Positions 47,263-58,508 of a DNA stretch of 64,000 nucleotides are shown piece after piece. The position numbers and the translations under genes were made by a program. This DNA comes from Isoetes taiwanensis (taxonomy: Eukaryota; Streptophyta; Lycopodiopsida; Isoetales; Isoetaceae). A model generated the notes under the pieces. That model was not told the DNA's origin, ran no database searches, and saw only the letters and a program-made list of their open reading frames with translations. The stretch lies in assembly GCA_021234155.1 (NCBI GenBank), contig JAJEKV010000002.1, positions 36,185,107 to 36,249,106 of the forward strand, written 5' to 3'. Numbering within the stretch: the stretch's first letter is position 1; every line of letters begins with the position of its first letter.

Positions 47263-48158
47263 CTAACCACTTGAACAATTTGATAAGGGCCAAACCAACG
47301 AAAACTTGAGTTTCCCCGAAAATTTTTGTACTGAAATCATAAAGAAGAACCAAATCGCCTTCTTTGAATGTTTTTGTCTTCGACGCTTGTCATGTAAAGA
47401 TTTTTGCAACTGTTGTCCATGAAGAACACCTAATATAAGCATCCCTTCAAGTTCATCCAACTGTTCTAATTGATAGACCCTTTCTTTGAGTGCAAAGCAG
47501 TGGATTATGAGCAGTAGCCGGTTGAAAACGGAGTGTTGGAAGGATGTATTCAAACGGCATGAGAGCTTCCCGGCCATAAACCAATTTAAAAGGAGTGTGA
47601 CCGGTAGCAATCTTGAAACAAGTATTGTAGGCCCAAAGAACGATGGGAAGTTTTGTTTGCCGATGCGTATGAAGCGTCACAAATTTTCTTGAGAATGGTG
47701 ACCGTGAGTTTTGTTGGTGCTTTCGCCAACCCATTTCCTTGAGGATAGTAAGGTGTGCTCTTGTGATGATGTATCGAGATAATCCGTCGGCTCCTTGATA
47801 GTATGATTGATGAAATGGACACCACGATCACCGACCAGCTCGGTAGAGGCAGCCGAATCGCTGCGATAATTTGTTGATAGAGGACCCTAGCCGTGGTTTG
47901 CTGCGGTGTTGTTGTCCGAAGTGCACAAGCTTCCGCCCATTTGGTAGCGTGGTCGGTGAGAACTGAATGTAACGGCACGGGTGTGCCACGCAGAGGATCT
48001 ATAGGTCCCATAAAGTCCATTCCCCATTTGGTCGGCGGGAAGTGGCGTGGTGACCTGGTGTCAAGGGAAGAGCGTCCACGGGCGTGGGCGCCCCACCCGC
48101 TAGCAAAGCGCCACACGCGGCGGGCGTGCCGTGGTGTCACCATGAAAATGACCACCAC
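47263..48158 (-). pseudogene. Retrotransposon integrase
   Basis: The frame 48158-47586 has WGMDFMGPIDPLRGTPVPLH and LTDHATKWAEACALRTTTP, the first catalytic Asp region, and STPYYPQGNGLAKAPTKL, the segment holding the last catalytic residue. At that residue the usual Glu reads Lys-Ala, perhaps a local error. A second frame (47734-47453) continues with LWAYNTCFKIATGHTPFKLV and YGREALMPFEY. A third (to 47263) gives the basic C-terminal part. The enzyme would insert the cDNA into the genome. Frame breaks prevent translation as given. Confidence 0.85.
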
Positions 48159-48459
48159 CTAGCCCTTGATGAGCTTCTCGAACAATATCCGGAACTTCAT
48201 GAGGTAGAACACAAATCGAAGGATGGTGTCCTTACCCTTTTGTAGAGATGTCCCCCGCAACCATGGTGTAGTCACGGACCTCTGGGAGAAATTGATGGCG
48301 ACGGGATTGTCGCTTGGCGAGAGAGCCGCCTCGCCTTCTTGGTGGAAGAGCACCCGTGAGGAGGTACCGCTGAAAATCATGGAACCAATGTGGTGTTGCC
48401 GCCGTGACTAAAAAGAGCTGAAAGCATCGTGAAAGGCGCCCGAGACTCCAGTTGAGGGA

Positions 48460-48969
48460 TCATCCGTGTGGATGCGTGAAAGATAATCCGGGGACGACAT
48501 GAGATTTGCCCGCCTTATGAACGATTTCAAAAAGGAGCAAATTCTTGGAGAAGAAGGACCCAACGAGCAATGCGCCCGTGGGCGTGGACTTGTTGATCAA
48601 ATAAAGGAGTGCTTGGTGGTCCACAAAGAACTTGATTTGACTGCCCAAAAGATAGTGACGGAAGCGTTGGACACGTAAAATGAGACCCAAAGCTTCACGC
48701 CTGGGCGAGAATAGTTGCGCCAGCGGTAATTGAGTTTTCTCTGGCGAAGCGATTTGGTTTGTCGCTGTCGCATCATATTCTTGAGAAAGAACAACTCCAA
48801 TAGCAAACCGACATCTACATGAACATGAAAGGGCTTGTCCCATTGAGGAGGAACAAGAACCGGTGCCCCCGAAAGTAAGCAAAAGCTTCAAATTGTTGGA
48901 AAGCGAAATCCGCCGGGAATTCCAAGCCCGTGGATTCGTCACCCGTGAGTTTATGAATGGGATCCGCAA
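48460..48969 (-). pseudogene. Retrotransposon RNase H
   Basis: A 169-codon frame contains KFFVDHQALLYLINKST and then NLLLFEIVHKAGKSHVVPG, the D-HQAL and G-K-x-x-V segments of Ty3/gypsy RNase H. It follows RT directly. It would degrade template RNA during reverse transcription. Near 48806-48597 another frame is open in parallel, which suggests local indels. Confidence 0.8.
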
Positions 48970-49700
48970 TGGCCGCTAGTCCGTGTATGAAGGTGGAGTA
49001 ATAATTGACCTTACCCGTGAAAGAGCGTGTCTCCTTGATATTTGCCGGTGCTTGAGCCTTGAGCACAATAAATCGATTTTGGCGGGATCTCGTGGTGATA
49101 CCGCTTTCTTGCGACAACATGGCCTAACGAACACCGTAGGTGACACAAAAGGTGCATTTCTCGAGATTGAGACTAATGCCTGACTCATCACATTTCGGAA
49201 GACGAGTTCCAATTTATCCAAATGGTCAGCCATGGAATCAGAGGGCGAGAGAAGTCATCTTGAAAAATTTGCAAGAAGGGATTTTCCTTCATGAAATCAT
49301 GAAAAACCGAGAGCATGATGCGTTGAAACGTTGATGGAGAGTTTGATAATCCAAAAGGAACCACCTTGTAGGCAAAAGTGCCCCGCCGGTGGTGAAAGTA
49401 GTCTTGAGTTGATCGATTCTTTGATTGAGATCCGATTGTAGCCGAAAAACCATCCATGAAGGAGTACATCTCATGTCCGACCACTTCTTCCGAACCCGGT
49501 GCGTGAAGGGAAGTGGAAAATGATCACGCCCGTGGCACGATTGAGTTTCCTAGTCCACACGACGCGGATCTTACCATTGTGTTTGAGGGCAATGACGATG
49601 GGGCTCACCCATTCGAATGTTTGACCTCATAGATCAAACTCCGGCAAGGAGTTTGTCAATTTCCGCCTTGACGCGATCACGGTAATTAGGGTTGAGCCTG
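48815..49700 (-). pseudogene. Retrotransposon reverse transcriptase
   Basis: Four overlapping frames within 0.7 kb carry the conserved blocks in order: EMYSFMDGFSA (MDGFSGY block), DQLKTTFTTGGALL, VVPFGLSNSPSTFQRIM, FLQIFQDDF (catalytic [YF]xDD with Gln at the variable position) and FTGKVNYYSTFIHGLAAIAD. Conserved residues are intact while the frame changes every 60-100 codons. That is unusual for neutral decay, where substitutions should outnumber indels. Confidence 0.85.
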
Positions 49701-50479
49701 CATCGTCGTTGCTAAACCGGTCGCATCAAATTTGGTAGGAATGGTGAGTTCCCCAAGCTTTTGTTGATTCCCAAGATCTCAGTAACTCCGTGCTTAAAAA
49801 ATGTGTTTGAATTTTTGAATGGCTTGGCGGCCCCGCTACGATAAGGGCGGGAAGATTTGGCGTTAATGCGACGACGGTTGATTATTGCCCACGTCCACGA
49901 TCTCTACTTCGAGTCCGAATATGGGGTATTACTTGATTTTTTGGACAATGTGTGCGGGAGGTTGGAGCATAACCGGATCGTGGCACTTTGCGTGGTAAAA
50001 AGAGGGGTTCTTGAGTTTCATCCAATGAGAGGTTGCTTCATGACAAATGCGTGTACATCAACAGAGTTGCGGGAGGTTCGGCATCCGAAAAGTGATCAAC
50101 ACGTTGGATTCGATTGCAAGGAGCCGGTAAGGGTCAAGCAAAGCGCCCACGGCTGGTCCCGATCAAGAGTCATTTCTCCCCAAGGATCGGCATATTCGGG
50201 GTAGGATGACAGAGGCAGACTCGCAGGTGGAGCCTGAACTTGATAAATATTCTGAGCTTCTTCAGAATCGGTTGTCTGAGAGAGAGGGTTCCGCATGTTC
50301 AACAGAAATGATCCTGCTGTTTTGCAAGTCCATGGTGGCATTGAGGTGACCATCGATGACTAACGGTCCGTGGCCCCAAGAATGGATACTCTTGGCCCGG
50401 CGGAGAAAAGGTCTCACGACCAACATTTCATAGTCACCGGATCTTCGCCAAAACTCCAAATTCCATGGGGAAGCGGAGA

Positions 50480-50710
50480 TCACCGATATTGATGTGAAGA
50501 AGAGGTGTGACGCCTTGAGGTCGCGTGGATATGGCCATTAGCCAACTTGATGTCATATGGGGCACGAAAGAGTTGTGTGATGCCCATTTGTTTGCGGAGT
50601 TTATCCGTGATGAGATTGACTGCGCTACCTCCATCTATTTGAACATGGTTGACTTGCTGATTACCCACCGTGGCATGGACCGTGGGTGTAGAGGTAGCCA
50701 CACCCCCCAC
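50480..50710 (-). pseudogene. Retrotransposon aspartic protease
   Basis: The frame holds HVQIDGGSAVNLIT near 50610-50645: D-G-G-S in place of D-[ST]-G, as in several Ty3/gypsy plant lineages, preceded by the typical strand VNHVQI. It would process the gag-pol polyprotein. It lies between gag and RT as expected. Confidence 0.7.
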
Positions 50711-51599
50711 TAAAACAGTTTGGGAGTGGTAACGGGTCCTTGAGAGCGGACGAAGTTTTCAAAATGGTTGCCAAGCTTAAAGGAATTTTGATCTTGGCTA
50801 GCTCCTCTTGGAGTTCTAAAGGCACATGAGAAAAAAGGATCTGCTTGGTTCCAATCGGTCTTTGGAGTCGCGTGGTAATGAAGCGAAGAACTTCTTTGAG
50901 TAAGTCAACCTCTGCAAAGAATATTGGGATACGTCCCGAGAGCGTGGAGGTTGAGATGTGGAAGGTGTATCTTGTCTTTGTTGAGCTCGGTGGTGGCATG
51001 AACATTTGCCAATGTCGCGGCCTTCAGCCAGCCTTGCATGAGGTTCAAAATGCTTTGGCGAACTTTGGGCATGACATGTGGCATGAGCTTCTCAAGTCGT
51101 GCAAAGTGAACCTTTTTTTTTCGTCCTCATGAGGAATGGTGTCAACCGCAAAGGCGGGTTGCGTGCCATTCGAATAATGGTCAAGGGGCGTGATGCCTTG
51201 GTGCCGGCGTGAAACTAAACCAACCCAATTTGACTACCGGACTGGAGGATTAAGTGCCCGAAAAATTTCCTCCTGTGCTTTGTTGATCCAAATGAGGTTG
51301 ATTTGTTGGAGCTAGTTGATAGCGTGATTGCTTTGGCTCTTGGTGGCTTCTTAAGAACTGGTCTCGGGCCTTGTTTGCCATTAGCAATCCGAGTTGGTAA
51401 GCCGTGAGGCGGACCGATGTGGTCCGATTTGTGCCGGAAGTCGTACCTGAACTTGTGGAAGTTGAGGACACGGCGGGGTGGTGGTATGACCCCATTCTTG
51501 GCGGTGATAACACCGAGCTTTAGAAGGATCAAAAGGAGTACGGGTTGGATCCCCGTTGTTGCTCCCGCTTGCTGATAGAGTTGAGTGGGTTGCACCTGA

Positions 51600-52941
51600 A
51601 GTGGTGGTCACTGATAGTCACGATTGTTGCTGAGGTGTGGTTTGCACTTGATAAACCATTTTGTTGCGAATCGAATCGGTGTGGGATGAGTGCGAGTGCA
51701 CTCTTCCGTGGCATGATTGCACATGTTGCATCGCTTGCAATGAGGCGGGCCATTGGTGGAGTTGCACTCATTTGCCAAATGGCCTTGGTATTTGCAAATA
51801 TGGCACCGAATCCGATCGCTGGCTGTGGATTAGCGTGTTGAGGCCGAATGTACCGTCCAGTGGAACCATGACAGGTGGAATGAGCGGGGAGCTCTTGAAG
51901 AGCCACGCCTCGAGGAAACATTGACTGAGTGATTGACAAGGTCGATAGCCTGCTCCAAAGTCTTGGGACGCAGTATTCATCATGAGTCGAATAGCCGGAG
52001 GAAGTCCTTGGAGAAACCGCACCAAAATCCGGCTCTACGGTGGGGGTACTCCTTGAGCTTACTTAGCGAGAATGTGAAGTCGATCCAAAAAATCCCTGCG
52101 CAGACTCGTGGGCTCTTGTTGAAGTTCATTGAGTTGCTTGAGATGAAGTTGATCATCATCCGTGGTCCCATAATGAGACGTAAAAGCAGCCGCATTTCCG
52201 ACCGTCTTGTTTCCAATGGCTTTTGTTGGACATGAGCCATTGATGAGGAGAGCCACCTTGGTGGAAAAGATGTGGAATTTCAGTTGAGGTTGCGCATGAC
52301 CATTTAGGACAGCTAGAGCCTCAAATTCTTCCATGTGGGCCCGAGCACTTTGGTCTAAGGGTTTGCCTTCGTGTTGCCAAAGGTGGGATAAGTCGGTTTG
52401 AGTCCGAAGGTAGATGTGAAAGTGCTTGGCCGGGCAGAACAATATAGTGAGGATATTGAGGTTGAGTTGGATGTGGCATGGTGCCCGAAGGACCCCGATG
52501 AAGGGGGGTGATCACGGTTGAGGAACCGTTGCTTGAGCATTGGTTTTGAGATCCAGTAAGGTTGTAAACGTGAAGGGCGAAGGGGGGAATGTAGGGAAAG
52601 GATATTCCCCGGTAGGCTAAAAGAGACTTGTGGATATCCTTGCCCACCCGGGGGAGATGATGGTTGTGAAGGAAGAGGCGTATGGCCTGAAGAATGATGG
52701 ATGTAGGCATGTTCAGGTGTATGAAAGTACGGTTGAGAAGGTTGAGCCTGATAGGGCTCCTGATAGTGATGAGGTGACTGAGGTTGTGAGCAATGTTTGC
52801 ACGCTGGGGAACAGGGACGAGGACGAGACAGACACGAGGGGTTGGTGGCGCTGACTGAGCCCTAGACCGAAGATGGCCTCCCTCTATGTCATAAGCAGAT
52901 CCATACATGTCGCTGAGCAGTTTCCGACCGATGGCGCTCAA
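51600..52941 (-). pseudogene. Retrotransposon gag with two CCHC knuckles
   Basis: The frame 52941-52321 is a Pro-rich N-terminus. 52442-52059 includes QLKFHIFSTKVALLI and QLHLKQLNELQQEPTSLRRD, matching the helical retrotrans_gag core. In another frame, 51805-51764 encodes CHICKYQGHLANEC and 51739-51698 encodes CKRCNMCNHATEEC, two C-x2-C-x4-H-x4-C knuckles. Gag would form the particle and bind RNA. The frames between core and knuckles do not join as sequenced. Confidence 0.8.
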
Positions 52942-53024
52942 GCGAGAGGCCGTCGAGAAAGGAGTTCTTCTCCGGCGTGAAATTTCTACGTATGGCTTAC
53001 GGCAGAAAGTAGGATGGAATCAGA

Positions 53025-53041
53025 CCCGGCAGCGGCGACAG
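53025..53041 (-). other. Primer binding site, tRNA-Asp-like
   Basis: Directly inside the 5' LTR, the minus strand reads TGTCGCCGCTGCCGGG. From memory the complement of plant tRNA-Asp 3' end begins TGGCGCCGTTGCCGGG; 14 of 16 positions agree. Confidence 0.6.
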
Positions 53042-53618
53042 TGTTTGGGGTCTGGGTTCGGGAACTCCTGGAAGACAGCCCTCTGTGAGGACCCGTGGAT
53101 CTAACAGGAGAGTCCGGGGGACTATGTCACGCGGGATTTGCAAGAAGAGAAGAAGAAGAAGAAAACAGAACAAATGAGAGGAAAATGATAAGCTTTCTTG
53201 ATATCAATGATGAACATACATGAGCTCTCGCAATAGAGAGGAAAACTGAAAGGAGACAAGACTCAAAACTCATCTAGAACTCATGTGCGAGCTCTAGTCA
53301 TATATATAGTACAATGGCCTTGGGCCCAATATAGACACTCTGACTGATCTCGGTGCCGACTCCTGGAAGGAGGCCTGATTTGCAGGAATGTGGGCGGTGC
53401 CTCTTGAAGTGCCTAGAATCATGCTGACGCTGACGCGGGCGGTGACGGGCCGTCACTTGTCTGAGCGGCGCCTCTTGATAGGCTTTGACTGCGTGGTCTG
53501 CTGCTTGGTCTTCTGCTGAGCCTTTGATGGCTGACCCGTGGCTGACTGAGGATCCTTGAACTTGACCTGGTCTGTCGTATGCATGAATAGTCCTGTACCA
53601 GGAGGCACAGGACTAACA
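53042..53618 (-). repeat. 5' LTR of the Ty3/gypsy element (577 bp)
   Basis: Starts TGTTTGGGG and ends GGACTAACA on the plus strand. It matches the other LTR exactly for about 296 bp, then diverges with TG or CTG where the other copy has CG or CC. Confidence 0.95.
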
Positions 53619-53800
53619 TGCATCACCGATAATGCAACTAATTGTAAAGCTGCATTTCTTGGACGCCATGTATTCCGCATTGCATGAACTCAATGCTTCA
53701 TGATATAGGAAAATTTCAATTTATGAAAGAGGTTAAAGAAAGGAAAATTGCGACGTTCATCAAGAACTAGGCATTCGACATGCTTTGTTTCGTAAGCATT
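53619..53800 (+). pseudogene. hAT transposase (DUF659), 3' segment
   Basis: Immediately after the retrotransposon the frame reads CITDNATNCKAAFLGRHVFR. The ITDNA..N.KAA motif is the continuation of DUF659, directly following GPENV at the left side of the insertion. Stops and frame changes follow (EVKERKIATFIKN is still recognisable near 53735). The reading fades before the LINE endonuclease at about 53810. The dimerisation domain is absent. Confidence 0.75.
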
Positions 53801-53809
53801 GCAAGGTAA

Positions 53810-56160
53810 ATAAGTGCAAGGACTGTCAGAACCTGTTGATACTTGCTTTGCCAGTAATAAATGGGTTTCAACTTGTGGGCAGTAGCTGGAATATGAAAGA
53901 AACCAATATGGTCAGAGGATTTGGTGGAATAGCAGTTATATCAGAGAGTGTTTTCAGTCTCAGGTATCTATTCAAAGCAAAGATATCTCTGGTCAATTCT
54001 TGTGGCTGAAAGTGGGAGAGGGAAGTGTTACTGTTTACATAGCAGTGTGCTATTTTGCGCCTTTGGGCATGGCAATTTATAACCAAGCTAGTATGCAGAA
54101 GGAGAATCCGTTACATGAACTCACATTGGAAGTGAGAAGCATGCAAACAAAAGGGAGGGTGCTAATAATAGGAGATTTCAATGCAAGGACAGGTGGACAG
54201 CAAGCAACATCGTTTGAACAAGAGGGAGATTACCAGCGTTGGGGAAACCTTATTCCTATTATCGGAAAATTTCTTGTAGCTTTCTAGTCCAATCGGAATT
54301 TATTGTTTTGAATCGGATCGTTCCTGTAAATAAAATTCACAATCGGATCCCATTTCTCAAAGACAAAATGAATTTATCACACAACCAATTCATTATCATT
54401 TTTTAACCAGCTATAATATTAGATTAACACCAAATCAAAATGCAATAGAAACAGTAGAAACAACAATAGAAACAGGGATTGATCCTAATAGAAATAGGGA
54501 TTGATCCTATGAAACGGTGGGTAAACAACAAGACATCGCAAGTTTGGATGGATGACAACACTTATTGGCGACATCACAAGTTTGGATGGATGACTTGGAA
54601 GCATGGCAACAGATTCAATCAATACTACTGTGGGTTCTAAAAATTCGAATAGTGCAGTAACAGTGCCTTAACAACACCTTGATCTTGCCAATAAAGAACA
54701 AATCTGGATCTCTCCAAATAATAAATTAAAGGACGTCTTGATCTTGCCAAGAAAGAATAAGCTGGATTTCTACGGAATAAAAGACAGAAATAAGACGAAA
54801 ATGGTATCGCAAAGCACTTTCTGGCTCTCATTCTTTACCTCCCAACCCTATATGGTATGCACAAAGCTTGTGGGCGACCAGTCTAAATGTCGATTCTACA
54901 ACTCCACTGAACAAATATGCTAATTCAATGGGACTGTAGGACTGTGGGACAATGGGTTAATCCTTCTGCTGCTTCTGATGCTGTAGAGCTTCCCTCCCTT
55001 TTGTTATTTGCAATAAATTTAAACAGGCCGAGTAGGGATTGCTTAAAGAAATTATTTTGACATCTTCTATGCTAGTAAATGTCGGTTTGTATTTTTACTA
55101 CCGGCCAATCTCCGGAAATCAACAATTTTTGTGTGGAATAGCTTCCGCCACTTTGCCCCGCGAGATGGTGAGTTGGCATTTCAAAATGGAAAATATGCCT
55201 TTGCGTCCGAGTTCCCCAACGTTGGAGATTACCTTTTGAACGAACATGTGGATTCTAGTTTCAATAATATATCAATGGATGAAGTCAAGAACTTGATGGG
55301 AGAATATTTGTTGGAGTTTTATACATGCTACGAATTGAAGATTGTCAATGGGATTGAACGCTTTTTGATGTCTTCTCATTCGACATACATGTCTTGGAAT
55401 GGTGAAAGCACCATTGATTATCTCATCGCCCCAAGTTATGAGCATCTTGAGCATTTTGAGATAAGTAACAAGCTGTCGGAATCAGACCATATACCGTTAA
55501 AGTTCCATATCAAAGGTACAGCCAAGAGAAAATCTCCTCAGGCCTCGTTTGTTCCTAAGATTCGGATAAGGTATGAATTAAAAAAGGAATACCAGAAGAG
55601 CCTTGAAAGCATACTGGATATTATTCCAAAAATAGATACATTAGATTATGATGTTGCAGTTCTTAAGGACAGAATTTTAACAGCAGCAAAGGACACATTT
55701 GGGATCACTAGAAGATGTAAACGGGGATGCCCACATAATTCTTGGTGGGTTGAAGAATGTAGAGAAGCAAGAGCCAACATTCCAGCAGGCAGCAGAACGA
55801 AGCTCAAATGGTATAAAAGACTCATCAGAAAGAAGAAGCGCACATATATAGAGAGGAGACATGGAGAAATGGTGCACATGTTCAGGAGTAAGCCAAAGCT
55901 TTTTTGGTCCTCCATTTCTGTCATGCCAAAACAGCTAGAAATAAACACATATGATCTTCTTGCCCTGGGAAGCAAATGCATTGATCATGCAACCATGCAA
56001 GGTCCAAATGGAGTTTTTTTCAGTAAATGAGATCAAATATCAACTTAAAAGGATGAGCAATTGGAAAGCAGCAAACTTAGAGGGCTAACAGCAGAATTAT
56101 TGAAGTGGGGGAAAGAAAAATTGTGGTACAAGCTTATAGATATGATGAATAGAAGAAAAT
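53810..56160 (+). mobile_element. L1-like LINE fragment: AP endonuclease and start of RT
   Basis: Frames at 53850-54287 give RGFGGIAVISES and RVLIIGDFNARTGGQQA. The frame 55131-56030 gives ESTIDYLIAPSYEHLEHFEI and LSESDHIPLKFHIKG. GDFNA and SDH are the Asp/Asn and Asp-His catalytic motifs of APE-type endonucleases that nick the target site. A linker with SWWVEECREA follows. Near 56030-56150, after a frameshift in a T-run, NEIKYQLKRMSNWKAANLEG leads toward RT, then the element stops. One frameshift lies near 54000. A 989-bp TIR element interrupts the endonuclease. Confidence 0.75.
54235..55223. mobile_element. 989-bp TIR element inserted in the LINE endonuclease
   Basis: Flanked by the exact 10-bp duplication GGAGATTACC at 54225-54234 and 55224-55233. 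Ends are inverted: AGCGTTGGGGAA on the left and, reversed, AACGTTGGGGAA on the right (11 of 12). The codons GGA GAT TAC at both sides lie in the same reading frame of the LINE ORF, so the host frame is continuous if the insert and one copy of the duplication are removed. Target size of 9-10 bp fits Mutator-like elements. No transposase inside; non-autonomous. Confidence 0.85.
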
Positions 56161-57542
56161 ACTAGAAAATACATCGGATAATATGCAAGAAATACGAGAG
56201 AAATTGAATATGATATGATAGGATATAGGAGAAGAATGCAAAAAAGCAAGTAGGAACACAAGAAAAAGAGCCAGAATGCTCAAGATTGGCATTTTCTTTT
56301 TCGAAGGATCACAAACTTTATTCAACAATCAAGAAATTATAACAAAATAAAATGCAAAGACAAGCCCATAACCCTAGCAAACAAAATGATCCAACTAAGC
56401 GCAACCACATTTCTATGCATCGGAATGAATCTGAACGTAAACTTCCCAAATCAGTACTTTCTTCTCTTGATCAAGAGAAGAACAACTATAAGCCATAATA
56501 ATTTTATTTTGTATCCACAGAAGAAGAATCTCATCCACAGTGTCCATACCCTTAAAGATGTACAATCTTCTTCTCTTCTAGATCGACCATAAAAGCCAAT
56601 CACAAGCAAGATGAAAAGTTCGATTTTGCAGTGTAGGCTATGCAATAGAATTTGCTGGCTAGATAGAGAAATGCCAAATAGGGCTAACAACCAAGTCGAT
56701 GCCAGCCAAAGCCGCTCACACATGAAGAAGCAATGCTCGATAGTCTCAATCTTTTGCTTAGACAAAGAAAAGAGCTCTGAAATTTGATTATCAATTTTAT
56801 GGATCAGCTTGTTGACTATGAGACATCTATGGATATTTTTCCACCACAAAATTGGCACTTTGGGATGAAACAACTTATCCCACACCCATGTCCAAATAGT
56901 TTTCCACTGTAACTGATGGACCTGAAGATGCCATCTATTAACCGGAGGCATGTTTCAAGATGCATAAGCAATCTATAAAGAGAAAAAATAAAGTGCCCTG
57001 GCTTGATACCTGATGACAACCACATACAACTATTTCATTTTATGAATAGAATCGTATGACAACAATGCAGCAATACAAGTCTAAATTGCTATACCCCATT
57101 TGTACAACACAAATATTGTTATGAATGCTTCCCATGGGAGGAGATGACCAGACTCATACCAAGCTGCAATAGTGCTTATATCAGTTGCTATCCATCGTGG
57201 TTATTTCTTTTGATGAACAATACCACTCAGAGGCACATTCTCTGGAGTGTTCTGCAAAGGAATCCACTAGCATGAAGTAGACAACTGAAGGCACGCCTCA
57301 AGTTTGATATGAAAAATGGACCTAACAGTATCCAAGCAGCAAGCAATCTCTTTAGAATGGGAAAAACATTAGGATAGGGATGTAGATGATAAAACTAAGC
57401 CCAAGGAAGGAGGGACTTAATAGTAGCCTTATGAAATGGAAGACAATGTTGAATTGACTACATCTACAACTTCAAACTAGGAGAACCATCCTTACCGACA
57501 AGAATCCCATCGATCCGAGACATCGGATCGCCATTCTAGAAT

Positions 57543-57856
57543 GGGACGAGCATGCATGTTTTGCATGCATGCGGGCGGCGCATGCCCGTTTTGGTTGGGA
57601 GTTTGCTATTTTAGGCGCGTTTCTGCATCAACGTCTCATCGGCGCTTTCTCTTCTCTCTCAGTAGTACCTATTTCTCTTTGAATTGTTTTCCAGGCAGGG
57701 GAGGGGATTCTTCCTACTTGGTTTGGCCAATTTGGCGTTTCTTTCATGCTGTCCTTTTCCGGCCTTTAGCCTTCGTCCTGTGACCTTCGTCCTCGATCCT
57801 AGTTTGTAAGGAAGTCCTTTGGTATTCGGGCGGTTTGTTGGTTTCATGCGAGTCCC
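57543..57856. mobile_element. TIR element, short form (314 bp)
   Basis: Begins GGGACGAGCATGCATG and ends CATGCGAGTCCC, an inverted pair with two central mismatches. Both sides are bordered by the palindrome ATTCTAGAAT (57533-57542 and 57857-57866), which may be a 10-bp target duplication or part of the repeat. Its first 150 bp and its last 30 bp are shared with the 605-bp copy downstream. Confidence 0.75.
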
Positions 57857-57903
57857 ATTCTAGAATCCCATCGATCCGAGACATCGGATCGCCATTCTAG
57901 AAT

Positions 57904-58508
57904 GGGACGAGCATGCATGTTTTGCATGCATGCGGGCGGCGCATGCCCGTTTTGGTTGGGAGTTTGCTATTTTAGGCGCGTTTCTGCTTCAACGTCTCAT
58001 CGGCGCTTCCTCTTCTCTCTCAGCAGTACCTATTTCTCTTTGAACCCACCCTCCCCCCCTTCTTTGTTTATTATATTTGTCGCATGGCACGCGCGTAATC
58101 AGCCCCTCCACTCTGGGAGGTTTGTTTTGTTTTGTTTTTTTGGTGTTGGTGATGTGCAGGTACAGTTGGCGAGCGACATCTATTTCGACTTCTCCTTTCG
58201 TGGGTTTTTGGGAGCGATTTCTCTGCCTTGCGTTTGTCTAAGCCCCTTGCCGAAGGTTTATCACTAGGGTTTTTCCTCGAAAACCCGAAAGGGCGGGGTT
58301 TTTTAATCTCGGTGATAAGCTTTCGGCAGGTACACCAACCAAACATCTGTTAGCATTGTATTTTTGGGGTCCAAATGATATAATTGGATTTTCTCTTTAT
58401 TTTTCGTGGGTAGATTCGCATGTATGCGGCTACCCACTATCCACCATTGTAGAAAATCTGTTGAGATGAATGAGAAGCCGGGCGGTTTGTTGGTTTCATG
58501 CGAGTCCC
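57904..58508. mobile_element. TIR element, long form (605 bp)
   Basis: Same ends as the 314-bp copy and again bordered by ATTCTAGAAT (57894-57903, 58509-58518). Between the two copies is a 27-bp spacer with CGATCCGAGACATCGGATCG, a perfect-stem hairpin that also precedes the first copy. The interiors differ. Neither has an ORF of its own. Confidence 0.75.

Larger units (their letters stand above)
42655..53618 (-). mobile_element. Ty3/gypsy LTR retrotransposon, structurally complete
   Basis: The 10,964-bp element is flanked by a perfect 5-bp target duplication TGCAT (42650-42654, 53619-53623). Both LTRs start TG and end CA. On the minus strand the order is 5' LTR, primer site, gag with two CCHC knuckles, protease, RT, RNase H, integrase, about 4 kb with further ORFs, polypurine tract, 3' LTR. 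RT before integrase places it in Ty3/gypsy. The non-chromodomain Athila/Tat side is likely, given the tRNA-Asp-like primer site and the long region after integrase. All long frames are cut by small indels although protein motifs remain well conserved. It sits inside the hAT pseudogene. Confidence 0.95.
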
